A stretch of 64,000 nt of DNA, from the NCBI RefSeq assembly GCF_002531935.1, contig NZ_NWSV01000029.1, forward strand, positions 1 through 64,000, in the 5' to 3' direction. Shown in pieces: positions 1 through 9,361 of the stretch. The position numbers and the translations under genes were made by a program. The notes beneath the pieces are model-generated. The model was not told the DNA's origin. It did no database searches and was given only the letters and a program-made list of their open reading frames with translations. The stretch comes from Rhizobium chutanense (GTDB lineage Bacteria > Pseudomonadota > Alphaproteobacteria > Rhizobiales > Rhizobiaceae). How positions within the stretch are numbered: the first letter of the stretch is position 1; every line of letters starts with the position of its first letter.

Positions 1-177
1 AGCCCTCCCTCCGACGCACTATGACTTGTCAACCTTCAACCCGGTTCATTCTGTCAGGGATCAGCCCGGGCTGTACCAGGGGCCGGCATCGGCACTCTGT
101 TGGGCCGAGCCGAAAGCCAAGCCACGGCACCCTCCAACGTCCCTCATACTCGGCTCTCTTGAATGCCGGCGTCTCTC
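1..177. other. Intergenic end of window, nothing firm
   Basis: No convincing gene is seen here. Short open frames on both strands have no ribosome binding site or recognisable domain. The stretch lies downstream of the leftward DUF1772 gene, so it may hold its 3' untranslated region. Confidence 0.4.
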
Positions 178-660
178 CTAAACAATCATCAGCGCCCGCA
201 CGAAAGCGACCGAGGCGAGCAGCGAGGCGATCGTTCGCACATGGTTCCACCATGTCCAGTCCCTGAGATAGGTGCTCCAGAGCGCCGCGGCATCCGGCCC
301 GCTGCCGCTGACCTTCTCCAGCGCATCGTTCATCGGCACGTTGAAGACGATGGTCGAGAGGAACGAGGCAAGCACATAAAGGGCGGCACCTGCCAGCATC
401 AGCATGGAAGCCCCGCCGCGCCAGTTCATCAGCGCCAGCACGGCAATGACGAGGCAGAGGATCGCCGTCGGCACGAACAGCGCCATGAAGGGCGAGCGGA
501 CGATCGTCAAGTTGATCGAGTTCATCGCGGCGATGCCCTGTTCGGCCGGGATGCGCGAGAAGGCGGTCATGATGAAGGTCGAGAAGGCGAAGAAGATGCC
601 GGCGACGAGACCGCTGCCGATGGCGGCGGCCACGAGGGAAAGGATGAGGACGATCTGCAT
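178..660 (-). CDS. DUF1772 (anthrone oxygenase-like) membrane protein
   Basis: 160-residue protein with four hydrophobic segments (about residues 4-26, 52-74, 80-104 and 139-158), the usual four-helix layout of the DUF1772 / anthrone-oxygenase-like family. The conserved region around residues 115-140 (NVPMND then WSTYLRDWTWWNHVR) matches family members, in which an N-P-N/D motif and a WxxxNHxR motif recur. The biochemical role of bacterial members is unknown. The ATG at 660 has an AAGGAG ribosome site eight bases upstream. It is divergent from a TetR regulator at 757 and shares a 97-bp intergenic region holding a clear palindrome, so it is probably the regulator's target. Confidence 0.8.
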   Translation of the reverse strand: MQIVLILSLVAAAIGSGLVAGIFFAFSTFIMTAFSRIPAEQGIAAMNSINLTIVRSPFMALFVPTAILCLVIAVLALMNWRGGASMLMLAGAALYVLASFLSTIVFNVPMNDALEKVSGSGPDAAALWSTYLRDWTWWNHVRTIASLLASVAFVRALMIV

Positions 661-697
661 GTCGAAACTCCTTCCGCGGATGAAATAAGAGGAACTC

Positions 698-716
698 TCT
701 CATTTGCCAAATGAGA
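698..716. promoter_or_regulatory. 19-bp palindromic operator between DUF1772 and tetR
   Basis: Perfect inverted repeat with arms TCTCATTTG and CAAATGAGA around a single central C. It sits midway in the 97-bp gap between two divergent genes, where a TetR protein would bind to control both. Binding by the adjacent TetR protein is inference from position and symmetry. Confidence 0.6.
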
Positions 717-756
717 TAAACTCTCTTATTTTGTTTGTCAATCATGAGGAGCACGC

Positions 757-1410
757 ATGTCGCAACAGCCGGTCGCAACGCGCAGGCGCCAGCAGCATAA
801 CGGCCAGCCGCGGCGGATCCCGAGCCAGCAGCGCGGCCGCGAGCGTTTCGAGAAGATCCTCGCCGTCGCCTCGGAGCTGATCGAAAGCCATGGCAGCGAC
901 GGCCTGAAGATGAGCGAGATCGTCGAAAAGGCCGGTCTTTCCTTCGGCGCCCTCTACCAATATTTCCCCGACAAGAGCGCGATCATCCGCACATTGGCCG
1001 AGCGCTTCAACGAGGAGGGCAGGCGCTGCGTCGAGGCGGAACTGGCTGAGGTGACCGAGCCTGCGGCGCTCACCGGCGCGCTCGCCAATATCGCCGACGA
1101 ATATTATGCCTTTTTCCGCCGCGAACCCGTGATGCGCGACATCTGGCATGCGACCCATACCGACAAGCTGCTGCAGCAGATCGACGCCGAGGATATGCAA
1201 TTCCATGCCCAGGCATTTCTCGCCGTGCTCGTCCGCCTCCGGCCGGATCGCGACCGCAGCGAACTCCTGGCGATCGCCCGGCTGACCATGCATCTGCTTG
1301 CCGCCGCGGTGCGTTATGCCGTTTCGCTGAATGCGGCGGAGGGCGATGCGGCGATCGCCCTGTTCAAGAAGATGCAGGGCCCCGATATCGGCCGTCTCTT
1401 GGGGGAATAG
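757..1410 (+). CDS. TetR/AcrR family transcriptional regulator
   Basis: 217 residues. A basic N-terminal tail of about 25 residues precedes a typical TetR helix-turn-helix (about residues 30-75), with the family signature of an alanine-rich recognition helix followed by FGALYQYFPDKSA. The C-terminal half is a helical ligand-binding domain without recognisable ligand residues. GAGGAG precedes the ATG by seven bases. It is divergent from the DUF1772 gene and shares the palindromic operator at 698-716, suggesting autoregulation and control of the membrane protein. The ligand is unknown. Confidence 0.88.
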   Translation: MSQQPVATRRRQQHNGQPRRIPSQQRGRERFEKILAVASELIESHGSDGLKMSEIVEKAGLSFGALYQYFPDKSAIIRTLAERFNEEGRRCVEAELAEVTEPAALTGALANIADEYYAFFRREPVMRDIWHATHTDKLLQQIDAEDMQFHAQAFLAVLVRLRPDRDRSELLAIARLTMHLLAAAVRYAVSLNAAEGDAAIALFKKMQGPDIGRLLGE

Positions 1411-1479
1411 CGCGCCTGCGTCTGGAAACGATGGCCTCTTGCTGCTATTGCCGGAGACGCAAAACCGAAGGAGAGCCGC

Positions 1480-2169
1480 ATGATCCAGACGACATTTCCC
1501 GACCGCGCCGTGATGGCCGAACTGGTGGCCAAGATGCTCTGGGAGATCAAGGCGGTGCATTTCAATGCCGCCCAGCCCTACAGGCTCTCTTCCGGCATGG
1601 CGAGCCCGGTCTATATCGATTGCCGCAAGCTGCTCTCCTTCCCGCGCATCCGCTCGACGGTCATGGATTTTGCCGCCAGCACGCTGTTGCGCGATGCCGG
1701 CTTCGAGCAATTCGATTGCATCGCCGGCGGCGAGACCGCCGGCATTCCCTTCGCCGCCCTGCTTGCCGACCGCCTCGGCCTGCCGATGATCTATGTCCGC
1801 AAGCAGCCGAAGGGCCATGGCCGCAATGCTCAGATCGAAGGCAACATGCCGGAAGGTTCGCGCGTGCTCGTCATCGAGGATCTGACGACGGCCGGCGGCA
1901 GCATGTTCAAATTCATCGATGCGGTGCGGGCCGCCGGCGGCATCGTCGATCACGGCATCGCGCTGTTCTTCTACGGCATTTTCGGCGACCAGCGTTTTGC
2001 CGACGGCAAGGTCCGGCTGCATCACATCGCCACCTGGCGTAACGTGCTGGCGGTCGCCAGGGAGCAGAAACTGTTCGACGACAAGACGCTTGCAGAGGTC
2101 GAGGCCTTCCTCGATGCGCCGCTCGCCTGGTCGGGCCGCAATGGCGGCGTAAGTGAGCTTTCGCTCTAG
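1480..2169 (+). CDS. pyrE: Orotate phosphoribosyltransferase
   Basis: 229 residues. PyrE transfers phosphoribose from PRPP to orotate to make OMP, the fifth step of de novo pyrimidine synthesis, in the cytosol. The PRPP-binding loop VLVIEDLTTAGGS is at about residues 129-141, and the catalytic-loop region KQPKGHGRNAQIEG is at about 108-121. The N-terminal segment with YRLSSGMASPVYIDCRK is typical of the alphaproteobacterial type. A strong AAGGAG lies before the ATG. The length is slightly above the E. coli enzyme but normal for rhizobia. It is followed 61 bp later by fructokinase on the same strand. Confidence 0.97.
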   Translation: MIQTTFPDRAVMAELVAKMLWEIKAVHFNAAQPYRLSSGMASPVYIDCRKLLSFPRIRSTVMDFAASTLLRDAGFEQFDCIAGGETAGIPFAALLADRLGLPMIYVRKQPKGHGRNAQIEGNMPEGSRVLVIEDLTTAGGSMFKFIDAVRAAGGIVDHGIALFFYGIFGDQRFADGKVRLHHIATWRNVLAVAREQKLFDDKTLAEVEAFLDAPLAWSGRNGGVSELSL

Positions 2170-2230
2170 CTATTGACAAAAGCTCGCTTAACCGGTTGAT
2201 GAACGTAGAAATGCTGTTGGGAGGAATGCG

Positions 2231-3157
2231 ATGATTTTGTGCTGCGGCGAAGCCTTGATCGACATGCTGCCGAGGGACACCACCTTGGGCGAAAAGGGCT
2301 TTGCGCCCTATGCCGGCGGCGCGATCTTCAACACCGCCATCGCGCTCGGCCGCCTCGGCATTCCCACGGCCTTCTTCACCGGCATTGCCGATGACATGAT
2401 GGGCGAAATCCTGCTCGAAACGCTGAAGGCGAGCAATGTCGATTACAGCCCGTGCGCCATCACGCCGCGCCCCTCGACGATCGCCTTCGTCAAGCTGGTC
2501 AACGGCCAGGCGACCTATGCCTTCTATGACGAGGGCACGGCCGGCCGGATGATCACCGAGGCCGACCTGCCGGCGCTTGGCGACGATTGTGAAGCCCTGC
2601 ATTTCGGCGCGATCAGTCTGATCCCCAGCCCCTGCGGCGAAACCTACGAGGCGCTGCTCGACCGCGAGGCCGCCCGCCGCGTCATCTCGCTCGACCCGAA
2701 TATCCGCCCCGGTTTCATCAAGGACAAACCGGCGCATATGGCCCGCATCAAGCGCATGGCCGCCAAATCCGACATCGTCAAATTCTCCGACGAGGACCTC
2801 GACTGGTTCGGCCTCGAAGGCGATCATGATACGCTCGCCGCCCACTGGCTTGATCATGGCGCCAAGCTCGTCGTCATCACCAAGGGCGCCGAAGGCGCCT
2901 CCGGTTACACCAGGCAGCGCAAGGTGACGGTGCCGAGCGAACGCGTCGCGGTGGTCGACACGGTCGGCGCCGGCGACACTTTCGATGCCGGCGTACTGGC
3001 GTCGCTGAAGATGGATAATCTGCTGACCAAGGCGCAGGTCGCCAATCTCGATGAAAAAGCGCTGCGCAATGCGCTGGCGCTGGGCGCCAAGGCGGCTGCC
3101 GTCACCGTGTCGCGCGCCGGCGCCAACCCGCCCTGGGCGCATGAGATCGGGCTCTAA
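2231..3157 (+). CDS. frk: Fructokinase (PfkB/ribokinase family)
   Basis: 308 residues. PfkB-family sugar kinase, most like rhizobial fructokinases, which phosphorylate fructose to fructose 6-phosphate. The N-terminal glycine-rich motif GGAIFNTAIALGRLG (about residues 30-44) and the C-terminal signature DTVGAGDTFDAG (about 239-250), which holds the catalytic Asp and anion hole, are intact. GGAGG precedes the ATG. Its product feeds Pgi, encoded nearby at 5234-6859. Substrate specificity within PfkB kinases cannot be fixed from sequence alone; fructose is the best guess. Confidence 0.88.
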   Translation: MILCCGEALIDMLPRDTTLGEKGFAPYAGGAIFNTAIALGRLGIPTAFFTGIADDMMGEILLETLKASNVDYSPCAITPRPSTIAFVKLVNGQATYAFYDEGTAGRMITEADLPALGDDCEALHFGAISLIPSPCGETYEALLDREAARRVISLDPNIRPGFIKDKPAHMARIKRMAAKSDIVKFSDEDLDWFGLEGDHDTLAAHWLDHGAKLVVITKGAEGASGYTRQRKVTVPSERVAVVDTVGAGDTFDAGVLASLKMDNLLTKAQVANLDEKALRNALALGAKAAAVTVSRAGANPPWAHEIGL

Positions 3158-3187
3158 AACGAAGCTGCACGAGCGGACGATGATCGA

Positions 3188-4582
3188 TCAGCCGACCGGA
3201 CGCTCGGGAGCGGTCACCATGTCCCGCAGGAAGTTTTCGCACCAGAGCGAGACGTCGTGAGAGAGCAGATGTTCCATCATCATGCTCCAGCGCTCGCGGC
3301 GCTCCTCGAGCGACATGGCAAGGCCCCTGGCGAGCGCATTGGCCGTGCCTTCGACATCGTAGGGATTGACCAGCAGCGCCCCCTTCAACTCCCGTGCCGC
3401 GCCGGCGAAGCGCGATAGCACCAAGACGCCCGGGCGATCGGCATCCTGGGCGGCGACATATTCCTTGGCGACGAGATTCATGCCGTCGCGCAACGGCGTG
3501 ACCAGCCCGATCGTCGCCAGGCGGTAGAGGCCGGCGAGCACGGTGCGGCTGATCGATCGGTTGACATAGCGGATCGGCACCCAGTCGACCGTTCCGATGG
3601 CGCCGTTGACGCGGCCGGCCTGCTCGGCGACCATCTTCTGCATATGCTCGTATTCGGGAACTTCCGATCGCGATTTCGGCGTGACCTGCAGATAGGTGAC
3701 CTTGTTCTGGTAGGCAGGATTGTTGGTAAGGAAGCGTTCGAATGCGTCCAGCCGCTGAATGATGCCCTTGGAATAATCGAGGCGGTCGACGCCGATGATC
3801 ATGTCCCGGCCTTCGATGCTGCGCCCGGTCTTCTGCACCATGACATGGTTTGCGGCTTTCTCGGCGAATTCGGCGAAGGCTGCGGTCTCGATCCCGATCG
3901 GATAGGCGCCGGCCTTGAAGATCCGCCCATGGGAATCGAAGGATCCGTTTCCGAGGTCGTCGCCAATGCCCTCTCTTCTGAGATAGCCGGCGAAGTTCTG
4001 GAGATCGTAATCGGTCTGGAAGCCGACGAGATCGTAGTGGGAAAGCCCGCGCATGATCTCTTCGTGGACCGGCATGGTGACGAGAATGTCGGCCGGCGGC
4101 CAGGGAATATGCAGGAAGAAACCGATCCGGTTCTTCAGCCCCATTTGCCGCAATTCAGCCGCCAGCGGAATGAGGTGGTAGTCGTGAACCCAGATGATAT
4201 CGTCCGGCTCGATCATCGGCGCCAGCCGGTGCGCGAAGAAGCGGTTGACGCGGAAATAGCCGGCCATTTCCTTTCGGCCATATTCGGCGAGGTCGAGGCG
4301 GTAGTGACAGATGGGCCAGAGAACACGGTTCGCAAATCCGCGGTAATATTCCTCGACATCGGTATCGGTGAGATTGGTCAGCGCATAGGTGATGTTGCCC
4401 TTCTGCAGTTGCGACAGCGGGCCAGGCTCCCTGTCGCCGCTCGACTCTCCCGACCATCCCATCCAGATGCCGCCACGCGCCTCCAAGGCTGCCTGCAACG
4501 CGACAGCAAGCCCGCCGGCCGCGGCGCTCCCATCCTTGGCCGGCATGGGGACACGATTGGAAACGACGATAAGACGGCTCAT
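3188..4582 (-). CDS. otsA: Trehalose-6-phosphate synthase (GT20)
   Basis: 464 residues. OtsA joins UDP-glucose and glucose 6-phosphate to trehalose 6-phosphate, a route to the osmoprotectant trehalose. Family features seen are the N-terminal SNRVP and GGLAVAL motifs, the HDYHL motif (about residues 130-134), the nucleotide-sugar site VDRLDYSKGI (about residue 250), and the C-terminal DGMNLVAKEYVA and VLSRFAGAA motifs. The ATG at 4582 was chosen because AAGGAAG lies upstream and the conserved fold starts at once; a longer open frame to 4741 has no family similarity. No otsB phosphatase gene is adjacent. It converges on frk with 30 bp between. Confidence 0.95.
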   Translation of the reverse strand: MSRLIVVSNRVPMPAKDGSAAAGGLAVALQAALEARGGIWMGWSGESSGDREPGPLSQLQKGNITYALTNLTDTDVEEYYRGFANRVLWPICHYRLDLAEYGRKEMAGYFRVNRFFAHRLAPMIEPDDIIWVHDYHLIPLAAELRQMGLKNRIGFFLHIPWPPADILVTMPVHEEIMRGLSHYDLVGFQTDYDLQNFAGYLRREGIGDDLGNGSFDSHGRIFKAGAYPIGIETAAFAEFAEKAANHVMVQKTGRSIEGRDMIIGVDRLDYSKGIIQRLDAFERFLTNNPAYQNKVTYLQVTPKSRSEVPEYEHMQKMVAEQAGRVNGAIGTVDWVPIRYVNRSISRTVLAGLYRLATIGLVTPLRDGMNLVAKEYVAAQDADRPGVLVLSRFAGAARELKGALLVNPYDVEGTANALARGLAMSLEERRERWSMMMEHLLSHDVSLWCENFLRDMVTAPERPVG

Positions 4583-4934
4583 GAGCTTCCTTTGGTGAGG
4601 ATGGAACGTGGAAACGCTCTGTGGCGAACGTCTCGGGCGATCTCCTGAACCTGGCAGGGGCCGTGATCCGGATGCGGGTGGCCCGGTGCAAGCGCCAGCG
4701 GAACAATGAAATGGAGCGCGATCCCCGGCATGGCAAGCCATGTCGTCGGAACGGCACTCCGCACAGATTTTGCTTAAATCTAGGGCGATGGCGACAGATT
4801 GAAAGAATTCTTTCTACAATTTTCTATTAGAAGAACGTTCAATCCGCTTTTGTGGCGCAGCACTCGGCGTCGAGCCACCGGTCCCGACCCATCCTTCGGA
4901 CCGAAAAAAAGGGCGAAGCCGCAGCGTCTCGACT

Positions 4935-5221
4935 CCCTCTTCTCCCCAGCGGGGAGAAGGTGCCCGTAGGGCGGATGAGGGGGCCGGCGACGCCGGTCTT
5001 TCTTAACTACATCCATGCGAGCTTTAACCGAGCTGGCATTGGCGCGCGCTCAGGGTAGGCTGTGAGGTGAAGGGTGTGCCGTGAGGCCCCCTCATCCGGC
5101 TGCCGCCACCTTCTCCCCGCTGGGGAGAAGAGGATATGCCGCAACCTCTCCGTTCCTCACTCACCTCTCGCAGGGCATGTCCCCTCGCCCCGTTTACGGG
5201 GAGAGGGCTAGGGTGAGGGGC
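4935..5221. repeat. RIME-like palindromic intergenic repeats (family A)
   Basis: Two copies of one palindromic module lie between otsA and pgi. Each contains a hairpin of the type CTTCTCCCC / GGGGAGAAG followed by a GCGGATGAGG block. The first is at 4935-4985 and the second, reversed and joined to a CCCGTTTACGGG hairpin and a GGGTGAGGGGC end, is at 5085-5221. Related copies are at 40021-40240 and 51658-51794. The structure resembles the Rhizobium-specific intergenic mosaic elements. The rest of the 4583-5233 gap shows no gene. Confidence 0.8.
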
Positions 5222-5233
5222 GGCCCTCGATAC

Positions 5234-6859
5234 TTACTTCGCCAGCTTCGCCAGCGCCGCAACCAGGCCCTGCGTCGAGGAATCATGCGATGCCGCGCTC
5301 TCTTTGCCCTCGACAACAGGCAGCAGGCCGGTTGCCAGTTCCTTGCCGAGTTCGACCCCCCATTGGTCGAAGGAGTTGATGCGGAAGAGGACGCCTTCGA
5401 CGAAGACGCGATGTTCGTAAAGGGCGATCAGGCGGCCAAGCGCGTAGGGGGTGAGCTTGTCGTAGACGAAGGTGATCGACGGGCGGTTGCCGGTGAAGAC
5501 GCGGTGCGGGGCGATGAAATCGGCCTTCTTGTCGTCCATGCCCTTGTCGGTCAGCTGCTTCTTGGCTTCCGCAAAGCTGCGGCCCTTCATTAGCGCTTCC
5601 GACTGGGCGAGCACGTTGGAGATCAAAAGCTGGTGCTGGTGGCGCAGCTCCGGCTCGAAGGCGTTGGCGGCGATCATGAATTCGGCCGGGATGATGCTCG
5701 TGCCCTGATGGATGAGCTGGTAGAAGGCGTGCTGGCCGTTGGTGCCGGGCTCGCCCCAGACGACCGGGCCGGAATTGCCCTCGACCGGCGTGCCGTCGAT
5801 GGTGACGCCCTTGCCGTTCGATTCCATGTCGAGCTGCTGCAGATAGGCCGGGAAGCGCGACAGGCGCTGGTCGTAAGGCAGGATGGCGCGGGTGGGGTAA
5901 CCGAGCACATTGCGGTGGTAGAAGCCGATCAGGCCGAGCAGCATCGGCAGGTTTTCGGTAATCGGCGCCTTACGGAAGTGATTGTCGACGGCATGGGCGC
6001 CATCGAGGAATTTGCCGAAATTTTCCGGGCCGACGGCGATCATCAGCGGCAGGCCGATCGCCGACCAGATCGAGTAGCGGCCGCCGACCCAATCCCAGAA
6101 GCCGAAGACACGGGCGCTGTCGATGCCGAAGGCGGCGACCTTGTCGAGCGCCGTCGAGACGGCGGCGAAATGGTGCTGCACGGCCGCTTCGCCGAGCGCC
6201 TTGGCGATAAAATTGCGCGCCGTCTGCGCATTGGTCATCGTCTCCACCGTGGTGAAGGTCTTCGAGGCGACGATGAACAGCGTCGTCTCCGGCTGCACCA
6301 GCTTCAGGATATCGGCAATATGAGCGCCGTCGATATTGGAGACGAAATGGGCGCGCGGGCCGTCATGGAAGGGGGCAAGCGCCAGCGTCGCCATCACGGG
6401 GCCGAGATCCGAGCCGCCGATGCCGATATTGACGACATCGGTGATTGGCTTGCCGGTCGCGCCTTTCAGCGCGCCGGAGCGGATCTCGTCGGCAAACCTG
6501 CCCATGGCGGCAAGCACCGCGTTGACATCGGGCATGACGTCCTTGCCGTCGACCAGAACCGGCGTGTTGGAGCGGTTGCGCAAGGCGGTGTGCAGAACGG
6601 CGCGGTCCTCGGTGAAATTGATCGCCTTGCCGGAGAACATTTCCTCGCGCTTCTTTTCGACCCCGCCCTCTTCGGCAAGCTTGACCAGGAGCTTGAGGAT
6701 GTCGTCATTGACCGCCGTCTTGGAAAAATCCATCAGGAGGTCATCGAGCGCCACGGAAAAGCGCGAAAAGCGCTGCGGATCGGCGGCGAAAGCGGCCCGG
6801 ATGTCGGTTGCCTTGGTGGCATCAGCGGTGCTTTTCAGCTGTTCGACGATGGCTTTCAT
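5234..6859 (-). CDS. pgi: Glucose-6-phosphate isomerase
   Basis: 541 residues, the standard length. Pgi interconverts glucose 6-phosphate and fructose 6-phosphate in the cytosol. Signatures seen include VNIGIGGSDLGP (about residues 145-156), SKTFTTVETM (about 207-216), the WDWVGGRYSIWSAIGLP block with its catalytic region (about 255-272), MESNGKG (about 380), and GEPGTNGQHAFYQLIHQG (about 405-422). The ATG at 6859 has AAAGGAG upstream; an upstream extension of the frame to 6985 is not conserved-looking. It supplies glucose 6-phosphate to OtsA and uses the fructokinase product. Confidence 0.97.
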   Translation of the reverse strand: MKAIVEQLKSTADATKATDIRAAFAADPQRFSRFSVALDDLLMDFSKTAVNDDILKLLVKLAEEGGVEKKREEMFSGKAINFTEDRAVLHTALRNRSNTPVLVDGKDVMPDVNAVLAAMGRFADEIRSGALKGATGKPITDVVNIGIGGSDLGPVMATLALAPFHDGPRAHFVSNIDGAHIADILKLVQPETTLFIVASKTFTTVETMTNAQTARNFIAKALGEAAVQHHFAAVSTALDKVAAFGIDSARVFGFWDWVGGRYSIWSAIGLPLMIAVGPENFGKFLDGAHAVDNHFRKAPITENLPMLLGLIGFYHRNVLGYPTRAILPYDQRLSRFPAYLQQLDMESNGKGVTIDGTPVEGNSGPVVWGEPGTNGQHAFYQLIHQGTSIIPAEFMIAANAFEPELRHQHQLLISNVLAQSEALMKGRSFAEAKKQLTDKGMDDKKADFIAPHRVFTGNRPSITFVYDKLTPYALGRLIALYEHRVFVEGVLFRINSFDQWGVELGKELATGLLPVVEGKESAASHDSSTQGLVAALAKLAK

Positions 6860-6998
6860 GGGAGGCTCCTTTGGAGGCGGAAAGGTTGCGGAAACTATTC
6901 GCTTTCTCCAGTGCAAATCAAGTTCAGCCGCCGGTCGAAACATGAAAAAAGCCACCCGCGGCGTGCGGATGGCACCTATTGTCATGCGGTTGTCAAAT

Positions 6999-8699
6999 TC
7001 AGCCGCGCAGATCCTTGCGCAGGATCTTACCCACAGGCGACTTCGGCAGCTCGGTGCGGAACTCGATGAAGCGCGGCCGTTTGTAATTGGTGAGATTGGC
7101 GATGCAATGGGCCTTCACCTCGGCTTCGGTCAGGTTCGGATCTTTCCTGACGACGAAGAGTTTCACCGCCTCGCCCGAATGCCCGTCCGGCACGCCGACG
7201 GCGGCGGCCTCGAGGATGCCGGCATGCATGGCGGCGACTTCCTCGATCTCGTTCGGATAGACGTTGAAGCCGGAGACCAGGATCATGTCCTTCTTGCGGT
7301 CGACGATCTTGGTAAAGCCGCGCGCATCCATGAAGCCCATGTCGCCCGAGCGGAAGTAGCCGTCCTCGGTCATCACCCGCGCCGTTTCCTCCGGCTTCTG
7401 CCAATAGCCGGCCATCACCTGCGGCCCGCGGATGCAGATCTCGCCGACTTCGCCCAAGGGCAGCGAATGGCCGTCCTCGTCGCGGATATCGAGATCGGTG
7501 GAGGGCATCGGCAGGCCGATCGTGCCGGTGAATTCGGCCGAATCGAAACGGTTGGCGGTGGCAACCGGCGAGGTCTCGGAAAGCCCGTAGCCCTCCGTCA
7601 CCGGCGTGCCCGTCATCTTTAGCCAGCGGTCGGCGACCGGGCGCTGTACGGCCATGCCGCCGCCGAGCGACATGATCAGCGGCGAGAAGTCGAGCTTGGC
7701 AAAATCGGCATTGTTCATCAGCGCATTGAACAGCGTGTTGAGGCCGGGGAAGATATGCACGTTGGACTTGCCGAATTCCTTGACGAGGCCGGGTATGTCG
7801 CGCGGATTGGCGATCAAAATATTATGAGCGCCGAGCGACAAGCCCATCAGCGAATTCACCGTCAGCGCGAAGATGTGATAGAGCGGCAGGGCGCAGAGGA
7901 AATTCAGCACTTCCGGCTGTTTCTTGCGCTCGAAAGCCGATCGCAGCCAGAGCGACAGCTGCAGCTTGTTGGCGAGCAGGTTCGCATGCGTCAGCACGGC
8001 GCCCTTGGCAACGCCCGTCGTGCCGCCGGTATATTGCAGGAAAGCGATATCGCTGCCGGCCAGTGTCACCGGCCGCAGCGTTTTATTCGCCCCTTCGCGC
8101 AGCACCCGGCTGAAGCTCTTGTGCTGAGGGATCGACCAGGAGGGAACGAGCTTCTTCACCTTGCGCACGGCGAAATTGACGATCAGCCCCTTGGCCCCCA
8201 GCATTTCGCCGAGCGAGGTGACGACGACGTGGCGAAGGTCGGTCTTGTTCAAGACCTGCTCCACGGTGCGGGCGAAATTCTCCAGCACGAAGATCGCCTT
8301 GGCGCCGGAATCGCGCAGCTGATGTTCGAGCTCGCGCGGCGTATAGAGCGGATTGACGTTGACGACGACGAGGCCGGCCCGGAGGATGGCGTAGGTCGCG
8401 ACCGGGTTCTGCAAGACGTTCGGCATCATCACCGCGACGCGGTCGCCCTTCTCCAGGCCGATGCTCTGCAGCCAGGCGGCGAGTTTGCGCGTCTGGCTTT
8501 CCAGGTCGCGGTAGCGCATCGCCTTGCCCATGCTGGAAAAGGCGGTCCGGTCGGCGTAACGGGCGCAGGATTTTTCGAGCAGTTCGGCAAGCGAGGCATA
8601 TTCCAGCGGCGGCAGCTCGGCCGGCACCATTTCCGGATAGGCGGCAAGCCAGGGCTTCTCGGGCTTGGCTCCGTTCGGATGGACGGAAATGCTGTTCAT
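6999..8699 (-). CDS. fadD: Long-chain fatty acid-CoA ligase
   Basis: 566 residues. It activates fatty acids to acyl-CoA with ATP in two steps at the inner face of the membrane, the entry to beta-oxidation. The AMP-binding P-loop YTGGTTGVAKGA is at about residues 212-223, the GYGLSETSP motif is at about 357-365, and a C-terminal domain with the hinge DRKKDMI and a GKILRKDLR end (acyl-adenylate lysine) is present. The ATG at 8699 is favoured by GAGAGG upstream and by homologue starts. A TTGACGT/ACGTCAA palindrome lies 130 bp upstream of the start and is echoed before the nitronate monooxygenase gene. Confidence 0.93.
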   Translation of the reverse strand: MNSISVHPNGAKPEKPWLAAYPEMVPAELPPLEYASLAELLEKSCARYADRTAFSSMGKAMRYRDLESQTRKLAAWLQSIGLEKGDRVAVMMPNVLQNPVATYAILRAGLVVVNVNPLYTPRELEHQLRDSGAKAIFVLENFARTVEQVLNKTDLRHVVVTSLGEMLGAKGLIVNFAVRKVKKLVPSWSIPQHKSFSRVLREGANKTLRPVTLAGSDIAFLQYTGGTTGVAKGAVLTHANLLANKLQLSLWLRSAFERKKQPEVLNFLCALPLYHIFALTVNSLMGLSLGAHNILIANPRDIPGLVKEFGKSNVHIFPGLNTLFNALMNNADFAKLDFSPLIMSLGGGMAVQRPVADRWLKMTGTPVTEGYGLSETSPVATANRFDSAEFTGTIGLPMPSTDLDIRDEDGHSLPLGEVGEICIRGPQVMAGYWQKPEETARVMTEDGYFRSGDMGFMDARGFTKIVDRKKDMILVSGFNVYPNEIEEVAAMHAGILEAAAVGVPDGHSGEAVKLFVVRKDPNLTEAEVKAHCIANLTNYKRPRFIEFRTELPKSPVGKILRKDLRG

Positions 8700-8828
8700 C
8701 TTATCCTCTCTCCCTTGCGGCCGCCGCGCCGGCTCGCGCCGGGAATCGACTGAAGGATCCTCCATCTTCCAGTCCGGCAGCTTATGCCATTGCCTGAACG
8801 GTTCAAGCCGAATGAAGCTACAATAACC

Positions 8829-8844
8829 TTGACGTAAACGTCAA
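8829..8844. promoter_or_regulatory. Inverted repeat TTGACGT-AA-ACGTCAA upstream of fadD
   Basis: Perfect 7-bp inverted repeat with a 2-bp spacer in the fadD / PRC-barrel divergent region. A longer version with the same arm sequence occurs at 36042-36063. The symmetry suggests a dimeric repressor site; MerR-type LiuR operators look similar from memory, but the regulator is not in the window. Confidence 0.5.
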
Positions 8845-8945
8845 CATTCGCCGATGTGCAATCGTGCCGGAGGTTGGGAACTTTGAGTCCGCCATGGCGT
8901 TGATCTTGCATCCCCAATCCGAGGAACACCCAAAGGAGATCGACA

Positions 8946-9338
8946 ATGTTGAATCAGGATACTGACGCCAATCGCCGCGACCCGAATGCAAAGGAGACGC
9001 ATTCGATGATCGCCAGCGACCGCGTCGAAGGCACCCGTGTTTATGGCGCCGACGGCAAGCATATCGGCTCGATCGAGCGCCTGATCATCGGCAAGCGCGA
9101 CGGTCGCGTCGCCTATGCCGTGCTGAGCTTCGGCGGCTTCCTCGGCATCGGTCACGACCACTATCCGCTGCCCTGGGAAAAGCTGAACTACGACACCCAG
9201 CTGGACGGCTATCGCATCGACCTGACCAAGGAACAGATCGAAGGCGCCCCGAGCTATTCGGACGATGACGACACCTGGTACAACGACAATGGACGCCGGG
9301 TCTATGATTACTACGGCGTGCCGCCCTACTGGATGTAA
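8946..9338 (+). CDS. PRC-barrel domain protein
   Basis: 130 residues, soluble and acidic. A PRC-barrel beta domain spans about residues 25-95 (ASDRVEGTRVYGADGKHIGSI, then a repeated strand pattern to IDLTKEQIEGAP). The tail is rich in Asp, Tyr and Trp. PRC-barrel proteins are found in RNA processing (RimM) and photosynthetic reaction centre assembly; stand-alone rhizobial copies are common but their function is unknown. AAAGGAG lies seven bases before the ATG. A strong intrinsic terminator follows, so it is monocistronic. Abundant expression, perhaps in stress, is a guess. Confidence 0.85.
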   Translation: MLNQDTDANRRDPNAKETHSMIASDRVEGTRVYGADGKHIGSIERLIIGKRDGRVAYAVLSFGGFLGIGHDHYPLPWEKLNYDTQLDGYRIDLTKEQIEGAPSYSDDDDTWYNDNGRRVYDYYGVPPYWM

Positions 9339-9361
9339 CGTCGTCCGATTGCCGAGCTGGA

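Noticed and set aside
84..120. GC-rich palindromic pieces at the window start as a terminator
   Set aside because: Stems are short and lack a T-run.
742..2025. 427-codon frame antisense to tetR and pyrE
   Set aside because: High-GC shadow: no domain, no ribosome site, and composition typical of antisense frames; the same holds for the long antisense frames over frk, pgi, fadD, the GH2 gene and the ABC exporter.
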